From the NCBI RefSeq assembly GCF_001426405.1, contig NZ_LMEP01000025.1, positions 1-64,000 of the forward strand: a stretch of DNA of 64,000 bases. Direction: 5' to 3'. Made by a program: the position numbers and the translations under genes. The first letter of the stretch is position 1. Every line of letters begins with the position of its first letter. Below, piece after piece: positions 7,581 to 16,634 of the stretch. The DNA is from Streptomyces sp. Root1304 (GTDB lineage: Bacteria > Actinomycetota > Actinomycetes > Streptomycetales > Streptomycetaceae). The notes below the pieces were generated by a model. The model did not search any database and was not told the DNA's origin. It saw only the letters and a program-made list of their open reading frames with translations.

Positions 7581-9796
7581 TTGGCAGCGTCGTCCTTGTC
7601 GCCCTCGGCGGCGTCCTCGTCCGCGATCACGGGGATCAGGGACAGCTTGCCGCGCTGGTCGATCTCGGCGATCTCGACCTGGACCTTGGAGCCGATCGCG
7701 AGCACGTCCTCGACGTTCTCCACGCGCTTGCCACCGGCGAGCTTGCGGATCTGCGAGATGTGCAGCAGGCCGTCCTTGCCCGGGAGCAGGGAGACGAAGG
7801 CACCGAAGGTGGTGGTCTTGACGACCGTACCCAGGTAGCGCTCGCCGACCTCCGGCATGGTCGGGTTGGCGATGCCGTTGATCGTGGCGCGGGCGGCCTC
7901 GGCCTGCGAGCCCTGCTGGGCACCGATGTAGATGGTGCCGTCGTCCTCGATCGTGATCTCGGCGCCGGTGTCCTCCTGGATCTGGTTGATCATCTTGCCC
8001 TTGGGGCCGATGACCTCACCGATCTTGTCCACCGGGATCTTGACGGTGATGATGCGCGGCGCGTTCGGGGACATCTCGTCCGGAACGTCGATCGCCTCGT
8101 TCATCACGTCGAGGATGTGCAGACGCGCGTCGCGGGCCTGCTTCAGCGCGGCGGCCAGGACCGAGGCGGGGATGCCGTCGAGCTTGGTGTCGAGCTGGAG
8201 CGCGGTCACGAACTGCTTGGTGCCGGCGACCTTGAAGTCCATGTCGCCGAAGGCGTCCTCCGCACCGAGGATGTCGGTGAGGGCGACGTAGTGCGTCTGG
8301 CCGTCGATCTCCTCGGAGATCAGACCCATGGCGATACCGGCGACGGCGGCCTTGAGCGGCACACCGGCGTTCAGCAGCGACATGGTGGAGGCGCAGACCG
8401 AGCCCATCGACGTCGAACCGTTGGAGCCGAGGGCCTCGGACACCTGGCGGATCGCGTAGGGGAACTCCTCGCGCGTCGGCAGCACCGGCACGATGGCGCG
8501 CTCGGCGAGCGCGCCGTGGCCGATCTCGCGGCGCTTGGGCGAGCCCACGCGGCCGGTCTCACCGACGGAGTACGGCGGGAAGTTGTAGTTGTGCATGTAG
8601 CGCTTGCGGGTCACCGGGGAGAGGGTGTCCAGCTGCTGCTCCATGCGGAGCATGTTGAGGGTGGTGACGCCCAGGATCTGGGTCTCGCCACGCTCGAACA
8701 GCGCCGAGCCGTGCACGCGCGGGATGGCCTCGACCTCGGCCGCGAGCGTACGGATGTCCGTCAGGCCACGGCCGTCGATGCGGACCTTGTCCTTGATGAC
8801 GCGCTCGCGGACCAGCTTCTTGGTCAGCGCGCGGTAGGCGCCCGAGATCTCCTTCTCGCGGCCCTCGAAAGCCGGGAGGAGCTTCTCCGCGGCGATCTCC
8901 TTGATGCGGTCGAGCTCGGCCTCGCGCTCCTGCTTGCCGGCGATGGTGAGCGCCTTGGTGAGCTCACCCTTGACGGCGGCGGTGAGCGCCTCCAGGACGT
9001 CGTCCTGGTAGTCCAGGAAGACCGGGAACTCGCCGGTGGGCTTGGCGGCCTTGGCGGCGAGGTCCGACTGGGCCTTGCAGAGGACCTTGATGAAGGGCTT
9101 CGCGGCCTCGAGACCGGCGGCGACGACCTCCTCGGTCGGCGCCTCGGCGCCGCCCTTGACGAGCTCGATCGTCCGCTCGGTGGCCTCGGCCTCGACCATC
9201 ATGATCGCGACGTCGCCGTCCTCCAGGACGCGACCGGCGACGACCATGTCGAAGACGGCGTCCTCGAGCTCGGTGTGCGTCGGGAACGCGACCCACTGGC
9301 CCTTGATCAGGGCGACGCGGGTGGCGCCGATGGGGCCGGAGAAGGGCAGGCCCGCCAGGATCGTGGACGCCGAGGCGGCGTTGATCGCCACCACGTCGTA
9401 CAGGTGGTCGGGGTTGAGCGCCATGATCGTCTCGACGATCTGGATCTCGTTGCGCAGGCCCTTCTTGAAGGAGGGGCGCAGCGGCCGGTCGATCAGACGG
9501 CAGGTGAGGATCGCGTCCTCGGAGGGGCGGCCCTCCCGGCGGAAGAAGGAGCCGGGGATCTTGCCGGCCGCGTACTGCCGCTCCTCGACGTCCACCGTGA
9601 GGGGGAAGAAGTCGAGCTGGTCCTTGGGGCGCTTCGAGGCGGTGGTCGCGGAAAGGACCATCGTGTCGTCGTCCAGGTAGGCGACGGCGGAGCCGGCGGC
9701 CTGCTTGGCGAGGCGGCCGGTCTCGAAGCGGATGGTGCGGGTGCCGAAGGTGCCGTTGTCGATGACGGCCTCGGCGTAGTGGGTCTCGTTCTCCAC
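7577..9796 (-). CDS. pnp: Polynucleotide phosphorylase (guanosine pentaphosphate synthetase I family)
   Basis: Phosphorolytic 3'-5' exoribonuclease and RNA polymerase acting in mRNA decay and 3' tailing; in Streptomyces it was also described as GpsI. The 739-residue protein shows two RNase PH-like cores (FFRREGRPSEDAIL in the first; GSNGSTSMGSVCASTM with the catalytic loop in the second). A KH domain (IGPKGKMINQIQEDTGAEI, about 590-650) and an S1 domain (VVKTTTFGAFVSLLPGKDGLLH, about 655-725) follow. It begins at the MENETHYAEAV start typical of Streptomyces. rpsO lies 284 bases upstream, the classical rpsO-pnp arrangement. Confidence 0.97.
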   Translation of the reverse strand: MENETHYAEAVIDNGTFGTRTIRFETGRLAKQAAGSAVAYLDDDTMVLSATTASKRPKDQLDFFPLTVDVEERQYAAGKIPGSFFRREGRPSEDAILTCRLIDRPLRPSFKKGLRNEIQIVETIMALNPDHLYDVVAINAASASTILAGLPFSGPIGATRVALIKGQWVAFPTHTELEDAVFDMVVAGRVLEDGDVAIMMVEAEATERTIELVKGGAEAPTEEVVAAGLEAAKPFIKVLCKAQSDLAAKAAKPTGEFPVFLDYQDDVLEALTAAVKGELTKALTIAGKQEREAELDRIKEIAAEKLLPAFEGREKEISGAYRALTKKLVRERVIKDKVRIDGRGLTDIRTLAAEVEAIPRVHGSALFERGETQILGVTTLNMLRMEQQLDTLSPVTRKRYMHNYNFPPYSVGETGRVGSPKRREIGHGALAERAIVPVLPTREEFPYAIRQVSEALGSNGSTSMGSVCASTMSLLNAGVPLKAAVAGIAMGLISEEIDGQTHYVALTDILGAEDAFGDMDFKVAGTKQFVTALQLDTKLDGIPASVLAAALKQARDARLHILDVMNEAIDVPDEMSPNAPRIITVKIPVDKIGEVIGPKGKMINQIQEDTGAEITIEDDGTIYIGAQQGSQAEAARATINGIANPTMPEVGERYLGTVVKTTTFGAFVSLLPGKDGLLHISQIRKLAGGKRVENVEDVLAIGSKVQVEIAEIDQRGKLSLIPVIADEDAAEGDKDDAAK

Positions 9797-10080
9797 TAGC
9801 GGTTTCTCCTACGTGTTCGTCTTTGCGTCCGGGGCCCGTGTGGCCGGGGACGGTGTGCGACGGGGGCGGAGAAGCGCGCCTCGGGTGCGGGCCGGTCTTC
9901 GATCGAAGCACCCGGGGTTTCGTTCCGGGGGCCACTACCGAGGACCGGCGGCGAGCCGGCGGCTCCTCGCTCGTCGTTATGGGGGTTGTGCGACCAGCCT
10001 ACGGGCCGATGCGCACTTTGTGCACGTACGGCAAAGGGAGCGGCCCCCTGAAAGTGGGAACCGCTCCCTTCACGGCGTCC
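9797..10080 (-). promoter_or_regulatory. rpsO-pnp intergenic region
   Basis: 284 bases containing several inverted repeats. One pairs CGGGTGC near 9882-9889 with GCACCCG near 9907-9914 around a TTCGATCGAA palindrome, and others lie in the GCCGGCGGC-rich stretch around 9948-9962. In the rpsO-pnp operons of Streptomyces and E. coli this interval holds the pnp promoter and an RNase III-processed hairpin controlling pnp; I infer the same here. A possible -10 (TAGGCT on the minus strand, near 9996-10001) lacks a convincing -35. Confidence 0.45.
10034..10070 (-). terminator. Hairpin just downstream of rpsO
   Basis: A perfect 10-bp stem (10034-10043 with 10061-10070) begins 10 bases past the rpsO stop and ends in a short run of T on the minus strand. 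It can act as a partial terminator between rpsO and pnp or as a processing site. Confidence 0.6.
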
Positions 10081-10371
10081 TTACTTGGCGCCGCCGGCCG
10101 CACCGCGGCGGATGCCGAGGCGGTCGACCAGGGCACGGAAGCGCTGGATGTCCTTCTTGGCCAGGTACTGCAGCAGGCGGCGGCGCTGGCCGACCAGGAT
10201 CAGCAGACCACGACGGGAGTGGTGGTCGTGCTTGTGCTGCTTGAGGTGCTCGGTCAGGTCCGAGATGCGACGCGAGAGCATCGCGACCTGAACCTCGGGA
10301 GAGCCGGTGTCGCCCTCCTTGGTGCCGAACTCGGTCATGATCTGCTTCTTGACAGCGGCGTCGAGAGCCAC
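10081..10371 (-). CDS. rpsO: 30S ribosomal protein S15
   Basis: A 96-residue primary 16S rRNA-binding protein of the 30S platform. The family motifs TGSPEVQVAMLSRRI and HSRRGLLILVGQRRRLLQYL are present. Start GTG at 10371 with AGGAGAT upstream. It precedes pnp, as usual. Confidence 0.97.
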   Translation of the reverse strand: MALDAAVKKQIMTEFGTKEGDTGSPEVQVAMLSRRISDLTEHLKQHKHDHHSRRGLLILVGQRRRLLQYLAKKDIQRFRALVDRLGIRRGAAGGAK

Positions 10372-10557
10372 GCGGATCTCCTCTTGGTGTTCGTGCGCCC
10401 GCGGGTGCCCCTGGTCTAGGTCTCAGGGGAAGCTTCCGTGACTCCACGGGCGAAGGTCCGATGAGCGCAGCTTCCAGAGGCTTCCCGACCGGGGTCGGGC
10501 GATGCTCCGGGAGCGCGTACACAAACGGCCGTCACACAGCGTACCAGCTCGTCGGAG

Positions 10558-10606
10558 CGGGCCCGGGGCCGCCCGCCTCCGGCAGGTACGGGCCCGGGGC
10601 CGCCCG
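10558..10606. repeat. 18-bp GC-rich direct repeat at the end of eccD
   Basis: The same 18 bases occur at 10558-10575 and 10589-10606, 31 bases apart, ending two bases short of the eccD stop. Both are self-complementary GC tracts (GGGCCC cores) and could serve as the terminator of eccD. The remaining 10372-10557 holds the rpsO upstream region, where I see no confident promoter. Confidence 0.4.
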
Positions 10607-10608
10607 GG

Positions 10609-12084
10609 CTACTTGCTGGTGAGGGCGCGGACGCTGGTGAAGACGTCGAGGACGGCGAGGCAGAGCGGGACCAGGGACAGCAGGACGAAGCCCTCCGCCA
10701 GGTCGAGCAGCCGGCCCCAGAAGGGCGAGAGGCCCTTCCTCGGGATGATCAGGCCGATCGCGGTGATCAGGGCGGCGCCGGCGGCGACGGACGCGGTGAG
10801 CCAGATCGTACGGATGTCCAGGCCGCCCCGGTCCCCGTACATCAGGAACTCCTTGACGAGGTCCGCCGGCGGGTTGAGGGAGAGGCCGAGGACGAGCAGC
10901 GCGATGGCGGCGATGCCGGCGACGAGGACGCAGACGACCTGCGACGTGTAGCGGAAGAGGCGGGCGCGCAGCAGCATCGCCAGGCCGGAGGTGAGGGCGA
11001 GGAGCTGGCCCCAGACGTTTCCGGCGAAGCCGAGGACGGCGGCGGAGCCGACGACGACGGCCGCGCAGCCGCCGACCAGGCCGAGGAGCATCTCGTGGCC
11101 GCGGCGGGCTTGGAGCGCGATGCGCTCGCCGTCGACGGGCTGCGCCTCCTCGGCGTGCTGCTGCGGGTCGCCGAGGAACTCGTCGTCGGCGGCGCTGCGC
11201 GGGGCCGCGTAACCGATGGGGAGCCGGGCGAAGCGGGCCGAGAGGCCGGGCAGGAAGGCGACGAGGCCGATCGCGACGGGGGCGCAGAGGGCGGCCGTCT
11301 CGGTGGCGGAGGATTCGGTGAGGATCGCCAGGAAGGTGGCGAGGGTGCCGACGGCGGCGAGGAAGGTGGCGGCGACGAAGGGCGCGTCACCGCTCGGAGT
11401 GAGCGCGACGAGCGCCACGGAGGCGACGAGCACGGTCACCGAGCCGAGCAGGAACTGCAGGCGGCCGGGGCCCTGGCCCGGGTCGGCGGCGATGATGCCT
11501 GAGCCCGCGATGAGCAGCAGGGGCAGGGCGCCCAGACCGAGGGCGACGGCGGTCGCCCGGTCACCGTACACACGGGCGCGCACTCCGGCGAAGGCGGTCA
11601 GCAGGAAGCCCGCGCCACCGGCGATGATCCCGGGGAGGCTGTGCATGTCGTGGCGCACCGGGTCGGCGAACCAGAGGACGAAGCCCATCAGGACGAGGAG
11701 CAGCACGCCGCCGAGGAGTCCGGCGCCGCGGAGCAGTTCGTCGCCCCACAGGTGCCGGTCGCGGGTGACGGCCGAGGCGACGGCGTCGGACACGTCGTCG
11801 TAGACGGCCGGCGGCAGCGACTGTGCGAACGGGCGGAGGGAGAGCACCTCGCCGTCGAGGACCTGCTGGGCGACGAGGGTGCGGGCGCCGTCGAGGACGG
11901 ATCCGTCGCGGCGCACGAGGTGGTACCCGGTGGGGGTGCCGGCGGCCTGGGTCTGTCCGGTGAGCCGCAGGATCTCCGGATAGACGTCGGCGACGGCGAT
12001 GTCCTCGGGGAGCGCGACGTCGATGCGGCTGTCCGGCGCCACGACGGTGACGCGGCAGAAGCCGGTCGCTGCGGTCGTACTCAC
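10609..12084 (-). CDS. eccD: ESX type VII secretion membrane channel protein EccD
   Basis: A 491-residue membrane core component of the type VII secretion machine. The N-terminal 90 residues (FCRVTVVAPDSRIDVALPED onward) form the ubiquitin-like YukD domain. After a linker (WGDELLRG) come about eleven hydrophobic segments, split by a cytoplasmic loop (about 280-325) rich in charged residues, as in EccD proteins. The GTG start at 12084 gives the expected N-terminus MSTTAATGF; GGGGGTCC is upstream. The gene is divergent from eccC across 183 bases. The open frame continues far upstream only because GC-rich antisense DNA lacks stops. Confidence 0.9.
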   Translation of the reverse strand: MSTTAATGFCRVTVVAPDSRIDVALPEDIAVADVYPEILRLTGQTQAAGTPTGYHLVRRDGSVLDGARTLVAQQVLDGEVLSLRPFAQSLPPAVYDDVSDAVASAVTRDRHLWGDELLRGAGLLGGVLLLVLMGFVLWFADPVRHDMHSLPGIIAGGAGFLLTAFAGVRARVYGDRATAVALGLGALPLLLIAGSGIIAADPGQGPGRLQFLLGSVTVLVASVALVALTPSGDAPFVAATFLAAVGTLATFLAILTESSATETAALCAPVAIGLVAFLPGLSARFARLPIGYAAPRSAADDEFLGDPQQHAEEAQPVDGERIALQARRGHEMLLGLVGGCAAVVVGSAAVLGFAGNVWGQLLALTSGLAMLLRARLFRYTSQVVCVLVAGIAAIALLVLGLSLNPPADLVKEFLMYGDRGGLDIRTIWLTASVAAGAALITAIGLIIPRKGLSPFWGRLLDLAEGFVLLSLVPLCLAVLDVFTSVRALTSK

Positions 12085-12267
12085 GTGTCTGGACCCCCTG
12101 ATTCGCGGTTGCGCACGATGCGCGCGCCACCCTACCGGGGACGGCCGGTGGGGGCTGCAAGTAGGATCGCCGTCCCATGGGGGAAGTCCGTACGCCCGGC
12201 TGCCGACAGGGGTGCCGAGCGGATGCTCCCGCCACGAGCCCGCCTCCAACGAGGGATTGATGCGCCG
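12085..12267. promoter_or_regulatory. Divergent eccD/eccC promoter region
   Basis: Contains TAGGGT on the minus strand (12132-12127), a suitable -10 for eccD, and TAGGAT on the plus strand (12160-12165), a suitable -10 for eccC. Neither has a clear -35; TTGCAG on the minus strand is 20 bases from its -10, too far. The arrangement suggests that the two halves of the ESX machine are expressed from back-to-back promoters. Confidence 0.4.
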
Positions 12268-15200
12268 GTGAGCCAGATCGTCGTCAAACGCCCGCCGAGG
12301 TCGCTTCCGCCGGAAGTGCCCGGTGAGGAACTGGTCCTGGAGTCTCCGCCGGAACTCCCGCGGGGCCAGCAGGAGTCGGCGTTGATGCAGCTCCTGCCGA
12401 TGCTCGGCATGGGCTCCTCGGTGGTCTTCTTCTTCATGACGCCGTCGCCGATCATGCGGATCATGGGCACGCTGATGCTCGCGTCGACGGTCGCGATGGC
12501 CGTCGCGCAGTTCGTCAGATTCCGTCGCGGTACGCAGGGGCAAATGGCCGATGTCCGCCGCGACTACCTCAAATACCTCGCCCAGACCCGGCGTACGGTG
12601 CGGCGCACGGCCCGCAGGCAGCGGGACGCTCAGCTGTATCTGCACCCCTCCCCCGAGCAGTTGTGGTCGGTGGTGGCCGAGGGTTCGCGGGTGTGGGAGC
12701 GACGGGTCGGCGACCACGACTTCGGACAGGCCCGGATCGGGCTCGGGGCGCAGCAGCTGGCGACGCCGCTGGTGGCGCCGGACACGGCGCCCGTGGACGA
12801 GCTGGAGCCGCTGTGCGCGGGTGCGATGCAGCAGTTCCTCGCGGTGCACGGCACGCTGGACGGGCTGCCGATGGCGGTCTCGATGCGGGCGTTCTACCAC
12901 GTGACGGTGTCGGGTGAGCCGGAGTCGGCGCAGGCGACGGCGCGCGCGCTCGTGGCGCAGCTGGTGACGCTGCACTCCCCCGATGACCTGATGCTGGCCG
13001 TGGTGGCGGCGCGTCCCGCGCAGGAGCGCTGGGACTGGACGAAGTGGCTGCCGCACACCCAGGTGCCGGGCCAGGTCGACGGGGCCGGGACGAAGCGGCT
13101 GTTCGGCGACGACCTGGGCGATCTGGAGCAGTTGGTCCGCTCCCGGCTGGACGGTAGGCCGCGGTTCTCGCGGGAGAACCAGCCGGTCCTCGACCAGCCG
13201 CACGTGGTCGTGGTCCTGGACGGCGGCATGGTGCCGCCGGACTCGCTGCTCGCGGCGCCCGAGGGTCTTCAGGGCGTGACGATCGTGGAGGTCGTCCCCG
13301 GTGACCTGGACGAGCCGCGCGGCGGGCTCTCCGTGGTGGTGCGGCCGGGCCGGCTGCGTCTGGAGTCGGGCGGCGGCTTCGCGTACGAGGGGCTGCCGGA
13401 CGGCATCTCGCTGCCCGCGGCGGAGGCGCTGGCCCGTCAGCTGGCGCCGCTGCGGATGGGCGGCGGGGACGACGACGAACCGCTGCTCGCCAATCTGGAC
13501 TTCACGGATCTGCTGAACCTGGGCGACGCGGCCTCGGTGGACGTGGCCCGGACCTGGCGGCCGCGGTCGGTGGCCGAGCGCCTCCGGGTGCCGATCGGTG
13601 TCGGCGAGGACGGCCAGCCGGTGATGCTGGACCTCAAGGAGGCCGCGCAGGAGGGCATGGGCCCGCACGGTCTGTGCGTGGGTGCGACGGGTTCCGGAAA
13701 GTCGGAGCTGCTGCGCACGCTGGTGCTCGGTCTCGCGGTGACGCACTCCTCGGAGACGCTGAACTTCGTCCTCGCGGACTTCAAGGGCGGCGCGACCTTC
13801 GCGGGCATGTCGCAGATGCCGCACGTGGCGGCGGTCATCACCAACCTGTCGGACGATCTGACGCTGGTCGACCGCATGGGCGACGCGATCCGCGGTGAGC
13901 TGCAGCGGCGGCAGGAGCTGCTGCGGTCCGCGGGAAACTACGCGAACATCCACGACTACGAGAAGGCGCGGGCGGCGGGTGCCCCGCTGGAGCCGCTGGC
14001 CTCGCTGGTCCTCGTGATCGACGAGTTCTCCGAACTCCTCACCGCCAAGCCGGACTTCATCGACATGTTCATCCAGATCGGCCGCATCGGCCGTTCGCTG
14101 GGTGTGCATCTGCTGCTGGCCTCGCAGCGCCTGGAGGAGGGCAAGCTGCGCGGCCTGGACACGTACCTCTCGTACCGGATCGGTCTGCGGACCTTCTCGG
14201 CGGCGGAGTCGCGGACGGCGATCGGTGTGCCGGACGCGTACCACCTGCCCTCGGTGCCGGGTTCGGGCTATCTGAAGTTCGGTACGGACGAGATGACGCG
14301 GTTCAAGGCGGCGTACGTCTCGGGCACCTACCGGACGGGCGGGCCGCGCCTGGAGATCGGGCAGATGCCGGTGGAGCGGCGGCCCGCGCTGTTCACGGCG
14401 GCGCCGGTGCCGGTGGTGTACGCGGCCCCGGACCCGGCGTACCTCACGGCGCAGCGTGCCGAGGAGGACGACGCGCTCGCGGACACGGTCCTCGACGTGA
14501 TCGTGCGGCGTCTGGAGGGTCAGGGGGTGCCGGCGCACCAGGTGTGGCTGCCGCCGCTCGACCAGGCGCCCTCGCTCGACCAGCTGCTTCCGGGTCTGGC
14601 GCAGACGGCGGACCGGGGCCTCACGGCGACGGAGTACACGCGTCAGGGCGGGCTCACCGTGCCGCTCGGCCTCATCGACAAGCCCTTCGAGCAGCGGCGC
14701 GAGGTGCTGTACCGGGACTTCTCCGGCGCGGCCGGTCACATGATGGTGGTCGGCGGTCCGCAGTCCGGCAAGTCGACGATCATGCGCACGCTGATCTCGT
14801 CGTTCGCGCTCACCCACACCCCGGCGGAGGTGCAGTTCTACTGCCTGGACTTCGGTGGCGGCGGCATGGTGTCGCTGGCCGACCTGCCGCACGTCGGCGG
14901 GGTGGCGTCGCGGCTGGACCCGGAGCGGGTGCGGCGTACGGTCGCGGAGGTCCTGGGCGTGCTGAACCGGCGGGAGGAGTTCTTCCGCTCGCACTCCATC
15001 GACTCGATCGCGACCTACCGGCGCAAGCGGGCGGCGGGCGAACTGCCGGGCGAGGCGTGGGGCGACGTCTTCCTGGTCGTGGACGGCTGGGGCGGTTTCC
15101 GCAACGACTACGACATGCTGGAGCCGATCGTCTCCGACATCGCGGCGCGCGGTCTGGGCTACGGCATCCACGTGGTGATCACCGCCGCCCGGTACATGGA

Positions 15201-16221
15201 GGTCCGCGCCGCGCTCAAGGACCAGATGCTGGGCCGGCTGGAGCTGCGGCTCGGTGACGTGATGGACTCCGAGTTCGACCGCAAGGTCGCGGCGAACGTG
15301 CCGACGGGCGTCCCCGGGCGCGGCCAGGTGCCGGAGAAGCTGCACTTCATGGGCGCCCTGCCGCGGATCGACGGGGCGAGCTCGGCGGACGACCTGTCGG
15401 ACGGCACGGCGGCGTTCGTCCGCGCCGTGCAGTCGAGCTGGACCGGCGCTCCGGCCCCGGCGGTGCGGCTGCTGCCGCGCAAGCTGCCGGCGGAGCGGCT
15501 GCCGAAGGGCTTCGAGTACCCGCAGCACGGCATCGCGATCGGCATCGACGAGACGAACCTGGAGCCGGTGTTCGTCGACTTCGAGTCGGACCCGTTCTTC
15601 CTGGTGTTCGGTGAGAGCGAGTCCGGCAAGACGGCGCTGCTCCGGCTGATCGCCAAGCAGTTGTGCGAGCGGTACACGCCGGAGCAGGCGCGGATCGTCG
15701 TCGGTGACTACCGGCGGACGATGCTGGAGGCGGTGGCGCCCTCGCACCTGCTGGAGTACGCGCCGATGGCCTCGGCCATGCAGATGCACATGGACGCGAT
15801 CAACACGGTGATGACGAAGCGGGCGCCGAAGCCCGACATCACCCCGCAGCAGCTGCGGGACCGCAGCTGGTGGTCGGGTCCGCAACTGTTCGTCCTGGTC
15901 GACGACTTCGAGCTGGTGGCGACCAACTCGGGGAACCCGCTCGCGGTGCTGGTGGAGAACCTGCCGTTCGCGCGGGACGTCGGTATCCGGTTCATCGTGG
16001 CGCGCAACGCCGCCGGTGCCTCCCGGGCGATGTACGAGCCGTTCATGCAGCGGATGAAGGAACTGGGCGCGCAGGGCGTGCTGTTGTCCGGTGATCCGGG
16101 CGAGGGCGACATCCTCGGCAACGTCCGGGCGCGGCCGATGCCGCAGGGCCGGGGCACGTTCGTGTCGCGGAAGCGGGGCACGCCGCTGGTCCAGCTGGGC
16201 TGGCTGCCGGAACAGCACTGA
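12268..16221 (+). CDS. eccC: ESX type VII secretion ATPase EccC
   Basis: A 1317-residue FtsK/SpoIIIE-type motor that recognises WXG100 substrates. Two transmembrane segments near residues 45-85 are followed by three P-loop ATPase modules with Walker A motifs GATGSGKS (K478), GGPQSGKS (K835) and GESESGKT (K1121). Walker B is canonical in the first module (LVIDEF) and present in the third (LVDDFE), but the second reads LVVDGWGG with no acidic residue after the Asp. The GTG at 12268 gives MSQIVVKRPPR, as I recall for Streptomyces EccC, with GAGGGA 11 bases upstream; the in-frame ATG at 12223 is possible. Unlike Mycobacterium EccCa/EccCb, it is one unsplit protein. Confidence 0.95.
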   Translation: MSQIVVKRPPRSLPPEVPGEELVLESPPELPRGQQESALMQLLPMLGMGSSVVFFFMTPSPIMRIMGTLMLASTVAMAVAQFVRFRRGTQGQMADVRRDYLKYLAQTRRTVRRTARRQRDAQLYLHPSPEQLWSVVAEGSRVWERRVGDHDFGQARIGLGAQQLATPLVAPDTAPVDELEPLCAGAMQQFLAVHGTLDGLPMAVSMRAFYHVTVSGEPESAQATARALVAQLVTLHSPDDLMLAVVAARPAQERWDWTKWLPHTQVPGQVDGAGTKRLFGDDLGDLEQLVRSRLDGRPRFSRENQPVLDQPHVVVVLDGGMVPPDSLLAAPEGLQGVTIVEVVPGDLDEPRGGLSVVVRPGRLRLESGGGFAYEGLPDGISLPAAEALARQLAPLRMGGGDDDEPLLANLDFTDLLNLGDAASVDVARTWRPRSVAERLRVPIGVGEDGQPVMLDLKEAAQEGMGPHGLCVGATGSGKSELLRTLVLGLAVTHSSETLNFVLADFKGGATFAGMSQMPHVAAVITNLSDDLTLVDRMGDAIRGELQRRQELLRSAGNYANIHDYEKARAAGAPLEPLASLVLVIDEFSELLTAKPDFIDMFIQIGRIGRSLGVHLLLASQRLEEGKLRGLDTYLSYRIGLRTFSAAESRTAIGVPDAYHLPSVPGSGYLKFGTDEMTRFKAAYVSGTYRTGGPRLEIGQMPVERRPALFTAAPVPVVYAAPDPAYLTAQRAEEDDALADTVLDVIVRRLEGQGVPAHQVWLPPLDQAPSLDQLLPGLAQTADRGLTATEYTRQGGLTVPLGLIDKPFEQRREVLYRDFSGAAGHMMVVGGPQSGKSTIMRTLISSFALTHTPAEVQFYCLDFGGGGMVSLADLPHVGGVASRLDPERVRRTVAEVLGVLNRREEFFRSHSIDSIATYRRKRAAGELPGEAWGDVFLVVDGWGGFRNDYDMLEPIVSDIAARGLGYGIHVVITAARYMEVRAALKDQMLGRLELRLGDVMDSEFDRKVAANVPTGVPGRGQVPEKLHFMGALPRIDGASSADDLSDGTAAFVRAVQSSWTGAPAPAVRLLPRKLPAERLPKGFEYPQHGIAIGIDETNLEPVFVDFESDPFFLVFGESESGKTALLRLIAKQLCERYTPEQARIVVGDYRRTMLEAVAPSHLLEYAPMASAMQMHMDAINTVMTKRAPKPDITPQQLRDRSWWSGPQLFVLVDDFELVATNSGNPLAVLVENLPFARDVGIRFIVARNAAGASRAMYEPFMQRMKELGAQGVLLSGDPGEGDILGNVRARPMPQGRGTFVSRKRGTPLVQLGWLPEQH

Positions 16222-16226
16222 GCGGA

Positions 16227-16258
16227 GCGGTCCCTCCCACTAGTGTGGGAGGGACCGC
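16227..16258 (+). terminator. 32-bp perfect palindrome after eccC
   Basis: Positions 16227-16258 are perfectly self-complementary, centred on ACTAGT, and begin five bases after the eccC stop. It can form a 14-bp hairpin terminator. It also lies 27 bases before the next start codon and contains TAGTGT, a possible -10, so an operator or promoter role for the DUF397 gene cannot be excluded. Confidence 0.6.
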
Positions 16259-16284
16259 CGCACCACCGCGAAGGGAAAGCGCCG

Positions 16285-16569
16285 ATGAGCGACGCCGACG
16301 AGACCACCACCGAGAGCGCGGACGCCGCTCTGGCCGCCGAGAAGCAGCGGCAGAAGGACGAGCTGTACGCGCTCGACATCTCGGGCGTCAGCTGGGAGGG
16401 CGCGCCGGGCACCAGCCCGGACGAGGAGCGGGTGGAGATCGCGCGGCTGCCCGAGGGCGGGGTGGCGATGCGCTCGTCCCTCGACAAGGACACGGTGCTG
16501 CGCTACACGAAGGCCGAGTGGGACGCGTTCGTCCTGGGGGCCAGGGACGGCGAGTTCGACCTGCGGTGA
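16285..16569 (+). CDS. DUF397-domain protein
   Basis: A 94-residue protein. The acidic, alanine-rich N-terminus (1-35) is followed by a recognisable DUF397 core (GVAMRSSLDKDTVLRYTKAEW, in part, then FVLGARDGEFD). In actinobacteria DUF397 proteins usually pair with an XRE-family regulator, as toxin-antitoxin-like or developmental regulatory couples. Here no such partner is adjacent: eccC lies upstream on the same strand and the WXG100 genes converge from the other side. AAGGGAAAG precedes the ATG at 16285. A role in ESX regulation is inference from position only. Confidence 0.8.
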   Translation: MSDADETTTESADAALAAEKQRQKDELYALDISGVSWEGAPGTSPDEERVEIARLPEGGVAMRSSLDKDTVLRYTKAEWDAFVLGARDGEFDLR

Positions 16570-16578
16570 GACCGTGAA

Positions 16579-16621
16579 CGCGTGAGGGGGTGGCCCGTCG
16601 GACGGGCCACCCCCTCACGCG
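16579..16621. terminator. Bidirectional terminator between DUF397 and WXG100 genes
   Basis: A near-perfect hairpin of about 19 bp (arms 16579-16598 and 16602-16621, five-base loop) lies between the convergent stop codons at 16569 and 16635. Confidence 0.8.
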
Positions 16622-16634
16622 TGTGCGTGGGTGC

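Noticed and set aside
10609..16218. A single minus-strand frame of 1869 codons spanning eccD and the antisense of eccC
   Set aside because: Only the last 491 codons (to the GTG at 12084) resemble a protein (EccD). The rest is the complement of eccC, whose plus-strand frame has clear motifs and codon bias; GC-rich antisense frames seldom contain stops.
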